Source: Apiospora phragmitis
Lineage: Eukaryota; Ascomycota; Sordariomycetes; Amphisphaeriales; Apiosporaceae
Direction: 5' to 3'
Length of the DNA: 64,000 bases
NCBI GenBank assembly: GCA_038363925.1
Contig: JAQQWL010000011.1
Location: forward strand, 1,674,001 to 1,738,000
The notes beneath the pieces were generated by a model that saw nothing but the letters and a program-made list of their open reading frames with translations, was not told where the DNA came from and did not search any database. The position numbers and the translations under genes are program-made. Shown here one piece after another: positions 56,601 to 64,000 of the stretch (position 1 is its first letter; every line of letters begins with the position of its first letter).

Positions 56601-59600
56601 CATGGATAGAGTCGGCACCTTAACCTAGCAGCCGTCTCGCTGTTTATCCCCTCTCTCCAACATTGAACGGACCCTGGCCAGCTCTATTCACAACCACTAC
56701 TGCACTGCGCTGCACAGTAGCTACATCTTACAGATGGAGCCCACAGGCTATCGTAGGTAGTATCAGGCCATGAACTGGTATGCTAACAAGCTTAATCCAC
56801 AGATCACCAGTGCGACGTGCCCATGTGACTCAGGAGCCCTCTGATTCATCAATAGGAGGCCGTAGAGTCCAAGACAGATGTGCACCAGAGTTTAGAGGGT
56901 TGTTGGTGAAATGGAAATAGACATGTTGCTACCTGAGATGAGTTGAGAAGTGGGTGTGAAGCGGACGGGGCAGGCAGAAGACTGGGGTTGATGACAGACA
57001 TTTGGGGAGCTGCCTTGAAGGTCACTTTCAGGAATCGACTACATGCAGGTTACATGGCACGCCATTGGCCGGTGACCCCCCCTGTAACCCCCCTGCCGGT
57101 GGGTCGTTGGAGCCATCCAGCTGACTTGAAATGGCACAGACTCCATCTGCAAATCATGGGAAGCCGTTGGCCCCATATGCAATCTGCGGGTCCCGCCCAA
57201 GCGCTTGACAGGAAAGCATTCCAGATGCGACCTTTGCTCTCAACCTCCCTGTCTCCCTGTTTCCCTGTCTGCTCCCCCTGTTCTGTTCCCCTTCGACTAA
57301 AACCCGACCAGGGGTCGCAACATCATCTTTGTTTCGATGGAGGGCATGGCCAGAGCATGGCATCCCTCCCCTCTTGTGCCGCTCGCTGCTGCCCTGCGAG
57401 GGAACACCCCCCCTTTGCCATATTATTGCCATGGCCGATCTGGCACCCACCAAACACCAAGCACCAAGCACGCAAGGCCGGCCGCCTACAACATGACCAC
57501 CTCCACACAGAGTACTGCATTCCTTCCCCGCTTGCCCTGTGCTGAGCGGGAGGGAGTGTGGCTTGCTTGGCGTGCTCGGTGCTCGGTGCATCCTCAACTT
57601 CTTAATGGGTGGGTTGGCCAGCCTCAAGTCGGAACGGGCCAGACCCATTGATAGGCCATCACTCCATGGCGAGACGGCTAACCACATAAGCACCCAGTGC
57701 TGGCTGATAACCGCATTGCCGTGATCCCATTCAAAGGCCTCCCCGATCTTGCTCGCCCATTCACTTCGATCGGAGACCACTCCACAACCCCCTCAGCTTC
57801 CTCTGTGAACGCCAACCTGCCTGCCGACTCTGCTTCGCCCGTTACCACGCACGCCATGCGGGAGACCCCTTGTTACCCGCTCTTGCAGGTGTCGCCGCGT
57901 CACATTGGCCACTCCTAAGTTTACGGCATTTGTTCCTCCTTGCTCAGTTCACCTCGCTATATTCCGATGTCACCATCCGTCTGGTTTATGCGCTTAATGA
58001 TATCAAACCGTCCTTGACTCATGGGTGACTTCGACAAACCCATAGGCGGGGAAAGACATCCATTTAGATGAACCAGTGCACCTCAACCCCATCCGCATAT
58101 CGCAGGCGGCTACCGCGTGATGTGTAGAAGTTTAGGTTCAGTGACGCCCAAGCAGCGCCGAGGCCTTTGGGTTCCTCAGCCGCTACGCCTCGTTGAAGGG
58201 TGACACGGCATTCGGAAAGATCCAGTTAACTTGGACACAACATAGTCTGAAAGATTAGCGACAGTCTTCAAGTTTCAACCTTGTGTGAGTGATACACGGC
58301 AAGACTGCCGACTAGTGTAAACCAGTTTTCTAGGTAACCAAGGAAAGACATTCGGAAAAGCAGCAGGCGAACTTCGGAGCACCCCCTTACCTACGCCTAC
58401 ACGCACTACACAGGCTTGCGAGCGGGTATAACCATAGATGCGATGAACTTGGGAGGGCTCTGGCCTGGTTGGCATGTCGCGCCTAAATTGCAGACGTTGG
58501 CGTGACGGTTAACTGACATATGCATCTGATCTTGGTTCGCGATGCTAATATCAAGTTGGTACAAGTATGCCTGTCACCGGATCGATCCTCTGTGGGCTCT
58601 CTTATATTAGAGCACTGTCGGCCCGCCTGCCTATCCATCTATAAGGCAAGCAAGCGTATGATACTTGACTGGTGTTTGGCAGTCTAGTCGATTTGGGCCT
58701 TGGCAGATAGCATATCAGACTATGCCCCAGAGGATAAGCTAGTATACGCTAACCTTAGATGTCTACGACTACGACTTGAAGTGCGTGAACCTTGAAACCT
58801 TGATTGCCTTCGGGATTACTAGAAATGTCGACTGTCTCAGAGCCATTATCGGTGACTGGGCTTCCAGGCTGAGTCTGTCGCTGAAATAAACTCGCCAATT
58901 GCTATAAACCCATACTCTATTTTGGGCAAGCGAGTACTTCAGCCGATCTTCGTAAGTCTTGCTTGTTAGCCATAGAATATATGTAAACACCGACTCGTCT
59001 CGTGTGCAAGATGACAGATGGCAATATGGGTGAATGGCCCGGTAGAATTGTAGGTACGCGCAGATCACATGCGGCTGGGGTTCACAGATTGAAACATGCA
59101 TTCCTAGATGTCATCAGTCGAGCGGCTCGAGTATCGCTCGTATCACAACATGCATGGGATCATCCGCTAGGCTGTGCAGTGTATTACTCATGTGCGGTGC
59201 TGTGTGCGGTGGGTACGTATGTGCTTCGGAGTAATAAGGTATGTAGGTAGGTAGCAAAGCGTTGGGTGCTACATAACGTTGGGCACAGCATCTACCTACA
59301 TAGGTAGGAACATGAAATGGCAGTATGGATAAAGATGCAAAGGCATGCGATGCGGTACGTAGATGGGCTCCTTGCCGTGGCTTGCTTGTGCGCGCATTGC
59401 AATATGTTTTATGGTAGTTCATATCGGGGGAGTAACAAGCTACCGGTATTCGATAGTTGATTAATGATACCTTGCTGGAAGTGTCAATGTTCCCTTGGCC
59501 CAGTATATCGGGATTCACTATGCGCAAGTCGGGTACTTGGATGTACTATATTCAGCTTGAAGCAGATGGAGAGTACATCACATTGCCCGTAGGAGAAAGG

Positions 59601-60249
59601 GCTGTCTCTACTCAACGCTCGGACTAACCATAGATTGACCATACATTGGAATAAACGTTTACTAACGCCTTGAACGTACATGTATAATTGGTGTGGAATA
59701 AAAAAAAGGAACAGCATCAAAAATATAAAGCGTTGATTCAACGTTGATTGCGATTTAGACGTGTATTGGACGGCCTACCAGGCGTTATTGAGTACGTGGA
59801 CAGTAACAGAATCCTGAACTGCAGTTCAATAGTTTATTTAAACCAGCCTAGCCTGCTACGGTACATTCATGTTGTCGTCTTTAGACAGGACTATCTCCCT
59901 GCCCGCCCGTCCGGTACTGTAGGTGGCGTCACACCACAACCAACCCCGCAGAAGAGTTGACCATTGCTGCTTCTAGGGCTGCTTATTACCTGGAGTGGGC
60001 TAAGCTGTACGTACTGATAGGACTGATAGCGGTTGGCGGCCGATAAGAGCTCAGTTTTGAATGTTCCTACTTCTGAATGCGGGTCTCTGATTCGTTGGTC
60101 TGGCGCGTTTTCAACCTTCGTCGCATCAGAGACCTTTTTTCAGCGCCTAGGATTTCACCTGGATTGATTAATCGACCCGAATCGCAGGTCAACGTAACGT
60201 AGAGCACGACGTTGGATAGCCTCGACCTTGGTCACCTGATATCGCCAAA
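50601..60249. other. Large gene-free block, about 9.6 kb
   Basis: No protein family, tRNA or transposon hallmark recognised across the longest silent stretch of the window. It should contain the RSC7 and DIS3 promoters at its ends. Frames of up to about 208 codons near 52.6-53.2 kb and 56.9-57.8 kb occur on both strands at once and look non-coding. The 57.1-57.9 kb part is rich in C/T runs on the plus strand. AGTTC units at 53437-53451 form a tiny repeat. Non-coding RNA or lineage-specific small genes cannot be excluded. Confidence 0.4.
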
Positions 60250-63200
60250 ATGACCAGTCTCAAGAGATCGTTGGAGTCCGATCCAGCCTCTACCAATTTC
60301 TCCAGCAAGGTCTATGTTCGCTCGACCAAGAGTGGCAAGGTTCAAAAGATTGTTCGCGAGGTCTACTTACGACAAGATATCCCCTGCTCGTCCAAGCTAT
60401 GCTCGAGATGTCGAAACACGGCACCCGCCAACGCTTCTGGCGTCGGTAAGATATCTTCCCCCTTCACTTCATTGCCTTTCAAAATCATCTGACGCCGCGT
60501 TAGTGAACCCGTTCGTGCTCTCCGATAAGCCAGCAGGAACCAAAGAGTATCCCCAGGGGCATTATCTGGTGCCAGACACCAACGCCTTGCTGAATGCTAT
60601 GGATTTGTTTGAGCAGAGTACCGCCTTCTATGATGTCATCATCCTACAGACAGTCCTTGAGGAGCTGCGCAACAGGTCGTTGCCTCTTTACAACCGTCTC
60701 ATCGGCCTGACCAACAGCGAGGACAAGCGCTTCTACGTCTTTTTCAACGAGTTCAGACTCGAGACTTATGTTACCCGGGAGGAGGGCGAAAGCATCAATG
60801 ATCGGAACGACAGAGCCGTGCGGCGTGCGGTGCAATGGTACAACTCGCACTTGGCGCAAACGAAAAGCAAGAAGCTGCCTACTGTTGTCATGCTCACCGA
60901 CGATAGGGGCAACATCGAGAAGGCCCAGGCAGAGAATACCCCGGTCACCCGCCTTCGGGATTATGTCAGCGGCCTTGAGAATGGAGAGCGACTACTGGAT
61001 ATGATTGCCGAGTCTCAGGAGAAAGGAATTTCCAGAGATAAGAAGGCTGCTGACTTCCTTTATCCTGAGCACTTCAGCCTGTCTAAAATGATGACGGGCG
61101 TCAAGAACGGCATGCTCCACCAGGGCATCTTCAACGTATCACCCTATAACTACCTAGAGGGCTCTATCAAGGTTCCAGCATTTCCCAAGGCGCTACTGGT
61201 CCTTGGTAGAGATAACATCAACCGGGCTGTCGACGGTGATGTGGTTGTAGTGGAAGTCTTACCAAAGGATCAGTGGAAAGAGCCCTCCACCAAGATCATC
61301 GAGGGAAGAGGCTGTCACCAAGAACGAGAATGCGGATGGCGACGAAGGCGAAGACCTTGTGACGGAGAAGGAGCGACGTGCACTCCAGGAAGAGGTCAAG
61401 AAGACACACAGCACAAGCACCGAAGGACGGGCACAGCCTACAGCGAAGGTCGTCGGTGTGATCAAGCGCAACTGGCGCCAGTATGTGGGCCACGTCGATC
61501 AGTCCTCGGTCAGCCAGTCTGCAAAGCAGGGCCGTAAGCAAGAGTCTGTATTCTTGGTCCCTATGGACAAGAAGATCCCCAAGATCCGAATCCGCACGAG
61601 GCAAGCTGGCGAACTTCTGGGGAAGCGAATTCTCGTCACCATAGATTCATGGGACCGGGATTCGAGACACCCGATCGGCCATTTCGTACGCTCGTTGGGA
61701 GAACTAGAGACCAAGGCAGCCGAGACCGAGGCGTTGTTGCTCGAATACGATGTCCAATACCGCCCGTTCCCTAAGACGGTGTTGGATTGTCTCCCCAAAG
61801 AAGGACATGACTGGAAAGTGCCGGCAAGCACAGATGATCCGGGATGGAGAGGCCGAGAAGACCTTCGCCCTCTTCTCATCTGCAGTATCGATCCTGTTGG
61901 CTGTCAAGATATCGATGACGCTTTGCACGCAAGGCCTTTACCGAACGGTAACTACGAAGTCGGCGTTCACATTGCCGATGTCTCGCATTTCGTCAAGCCC
62001 AGTAACGCCATGGACCACGAGGCGAGCATTCGTGGAACGACAGTTTATCTTGTGGACAAGCGTATCGACATGTTGCCAATGCTTCTGGGGACAGACCTTT
62101 GTTCTCTGAAGCCCTACGTCGAGCGTTACGCTTTCTCAACTATCTGGGAAGTAAACCCCGACGCAGATATTGTCAACGTGCGCTTCACCAAATCGGTCAT
62201 CAAGTCACGGGAGGCTTTCAGCTACGAACAGGCGCAATTGCGTATTGACGACGCATCCCAACAAGACGAATTGACTCGAGGAATGCGGACCTTGCTCATG
62301 CTTTCCAAGAAGTTGAAACAAAAGCGCATGGACGCCGGTGCTTTGAGCCTATCTTCGCCCGAAGTCAAGGTTCAGATGGAGTCTGAGACCTCGGACCCGA
62401 TCGATGTGAAGACCAAGGAGTTGCTAGACACCAACTCCCTGGTGGAGGAATTCATGTTGCTCGCCAACATCAGCGTGGCGGACAAGATCTACCAATCGTT
62501 CCCGCAGACGGCCATTCTGCGTCGCCATGGCGCGCCGCCCAAGACCAACTTTGATGAACTCTCCAACCAGCTGAAGATCAAGCGCGGGCTGGAGTTGCGC
62601 TGCGACTCGTCCCGTGCGCTGGCCGACTCGCTGGACGCCTGCACCGACCCGAAGGAGCCCTTCTTCAACACGCTGATCCGCATCATGGCGACGCGGTGCA
62701 TGATGAGCGCCGAGTACTTCTGCGCCGGCACCCAGGCCTACCCGGAGTTCCGGCACTACGGCCTGGCGTCGGAGATCTACACGCACTTCACGTCGCCCAT
62801 CCGGCGGTACGCCGACCTCGTGGCGCACCGACAGCTCGCGGCCGCCATCGACTACGAGCCCATGCACCCAGCGGTGCGGTCGCGCGGCAAGCTCGAGGCC
62901 GTCTGCAAGAACATCAACGTGCGCCACCGCAACGCGCAGCTCGCGGGCCGCGCCTCCATCGCCTACTACGTCGGCCAGGCGCTCAAGGGCCGTGTCGCCG
63001 ACGAGGAAGGGTTCGTCATGAAGATCTTCAGCAACGGCTTCGTCGTGCTCGTGCCCCGCTTCGGCATCGAGAGCGTCATCCGCCTGCGCGACCTCGCCGA
63101 GCCCGAGCCCGACAGCGTCTTCGACGCCGAGAACTACGTCCTCCGGACCTCGGGCAGCCGCGACTTGTCCGTGGAGCTCTTCCAGAAGGTCGTCGTGCGC

Positions 63201-63272
63201 ATCAGCGACGCCAAGGACGAGGCGACGGGCAAGAGGGGGGCGAAGATGGAGTTGGTCAAGGTTGTAGGCTGA
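60250..63272 (+). CDS. dis3: DIS3/RRP44 exosome exoribonuclease (one frame break)
   Basis: Catalytic subunit of the RNA exosome, with 3'-5' exonuclease and endonuclease sites; essential in yeasts. Exons: 60250-60445 and 60504-63272 (58-nt intron). The N-terminal CR3 Cys cluster (CSSKLCSRC) precedes a PIN domain with acidic residues in [24 protein letters not shown] and LTDDRGN. Cold-shock-like domains follow, then the RNB domain with [14 protein letters not shown] (metal-binding Asps), [14 protein letters not shown] and [15 protein letters not shown], and a C-terminal S1-like barrel. At 61303-61305 a GGG is one G too long, shifting the frame between KIIE and [19 protein letters not shown]. 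Removing it gives 988 codons, standard size. Because the gene should be essential, this break is most simply an error. Coding GC rises sharply after 62.6 kb. Confidence 0.96.
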
Positions 63273-63881
63273 TAATGGATGGCTTTTAGTACCAAGTTAG
63301 GTAATGACGCGAGGGTTTTAGAGGTAGATAGGGTATTTAAAAATGTATTCATGCTCTGGACCGTGATGGTACCATTCAGGCGCTTTTGGGGGTTATTTCC
63401 AATTATTTAACTACCAAGTTTCGTGCTAGAATTACAACTCGCTGGTATTCACAGTTTGCGTTGCCTCTACTAGACGCATATCTTATGATACGCCTGTCTT
63501 CGAGTCTGTTGAGACTAACTAGAATCTATCGGCAATCGTCCCTGGTCGTCGTTCGGGCCTAGAAGTTGGGCGCTTGGATAGGTACGTTTCCTAGTCGCTT
63601 GATTCCCGATACCAAATTGCAATCGCTTCAGAAAGACGCAGTCGTGTGGTATCAGGAGAGTCAAGTCCAGGGTCTTTTTTTTCACCCCCCTTCTTGAAAG
63701 AGAGCTTGCCGGAAAACCAATAAACTCCTGATCCAGCGCTCTCAGGGGGTAAATCCTTTTCACCTGCCTCCCAAGCCAGACATGATGGAATCGCACGCGC
63801 ATGTCAAACCAGAAGTAGTGTCGTCTTTCTACGATTGTGTGATTGTTGTACCGTTGTGTGCCTAGGAGTCTTTCATCCTCC
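63273..63881. other. Intergenic between convergent genes
   Basis: 609 nt of 3' flank shared by DIS3 (+) and the partial gene (-). No feature recognised. Confidence 0.5.
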
Positions 63882-64000
63882 TCAAGCATCGGAGTCGTCA
63901 CCGTTATCCAGCGCCTCATCGTCATCGCCGGCATTTTCGCGCTCCTCCATCGCATCTTGCATCTCTTCCTCCTCGTCCTCATCACCCTCCTCCTCGTCCT
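63882..64000 (-). CDS. Acidic C-terminal tail of a gene cut by the window edge
   Basis: Reading leftward from the edge, an open frame of about 38 codons is almost entirely Asp/Glu with MQDAMEERENAG in the middle, and ends GDDSDA at a stop (63884-63882). Composition matches acidic tails of nuclear or nucleolar fungal proteins. The start and main domain lie beyond the window, so no family can be named. It could also be a low-complexity chance frame. Confidence 0.45.
   Translation of the reverse strand, partial: DEEEGDEDEEEEMQDAMEERENAGDDDEALDNGDDSDA

Noticed and set aside
56943..57780. Overlapping frames of 200 and 208 codons on opposite strands
   Set aside because: Simultaneously open on both strands, no motif, and low-complexity C/T-rich sequence; likely non-coding.
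61290..61320. Programmed ribosomal frameshift in DIS3
   Set aside because: No slippery heptamer or downstream structure is evident, and unrelated genes share the same kind of lesion, so error is simpler.

Overview
The window looks like 64 kb of a filamentous ascomycete nuclear genome. Genes are split by many 45-100 nt introns with GTRNGT donors, CTAAC/CTAAT branch sites and short YAG acceptors. The gene set is typical of Pezizomycotina (alternative oxidase, a giant adenylate cyclase with RA, LRR and PP2C domains, a phocein-type MOB3). Protein wording fits Sordariomycetes, perhaps Hypocreales; the order is an inference from memory of homologues, not a search.

Layout: 1.7-2.8 kb alternative oxidase (-); 4.3-5.8 kb a broken APH-family kinase (-); 7.1-8.3 kb eIF3j (+); 10.4-17.6 kb adenylate cyclase (-); 21.6-23.3 kb RTC4 (-), divergent from dynamitin at 24.0-25.3 kb (+); 25.9-26.4 kb ribosomal protein eS28 (+); 27.1-27.4 kb molybdopterin synthase small subunit (+); 28.8-30 kb MOB3/phocein (-), divergent from LEO1 at 31.6-32.9 kb (+); 33.7-35.8 kb a patatin-like protein (+); 36.9-38.4 kb a five-finger CCCH protein (-), divergent from TFIIF-beta at 39.4-40.6 kb (+); 41.6-42.4 kb a HAD phosphatase (+); 43.0-43.5 kb a small Cys-containing protein (+); 47.7-50.6 kb RSC7 (-); 60.3-63.3 kb DIS3 exonuclease (+), convergent with the acidic tail of a gene running off the right edge (-). 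Roughly half of the window has no gene I can support, notably 17.7-21.6, 43.5-47.7 and 50.6-60.2 kb.

Most genes are housekeeping: transcription (LEO1, TFIIF-beta, RSC7), RNA turnover (DIS3, CCCH protein), translation (eIF3j, eS28), signalling (adenylate cyclase, MOB3), dynein transport (dynamitin) and respiration (AOX). They do not form a biosynthetic cluster, and I see no mobile element, CRISPR array or tRNA.

The dominant anomaly is sequence-level. Eight of the nineteen gene models carry about 15 single-base frame breaks, often in short C, G or T runs, with conserved protein on both sides. Restoring one base at each break gives models of whole codon length and normal family size, so I read most of them as base-calling or assembly errors, not gene death. 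The APH-like kinase is the exception, since it also has in-frame stops. The most interesting biology is a patatin-like protein that appears to have lost both catalytic residues. I did not find a convincing new multi-gene system.
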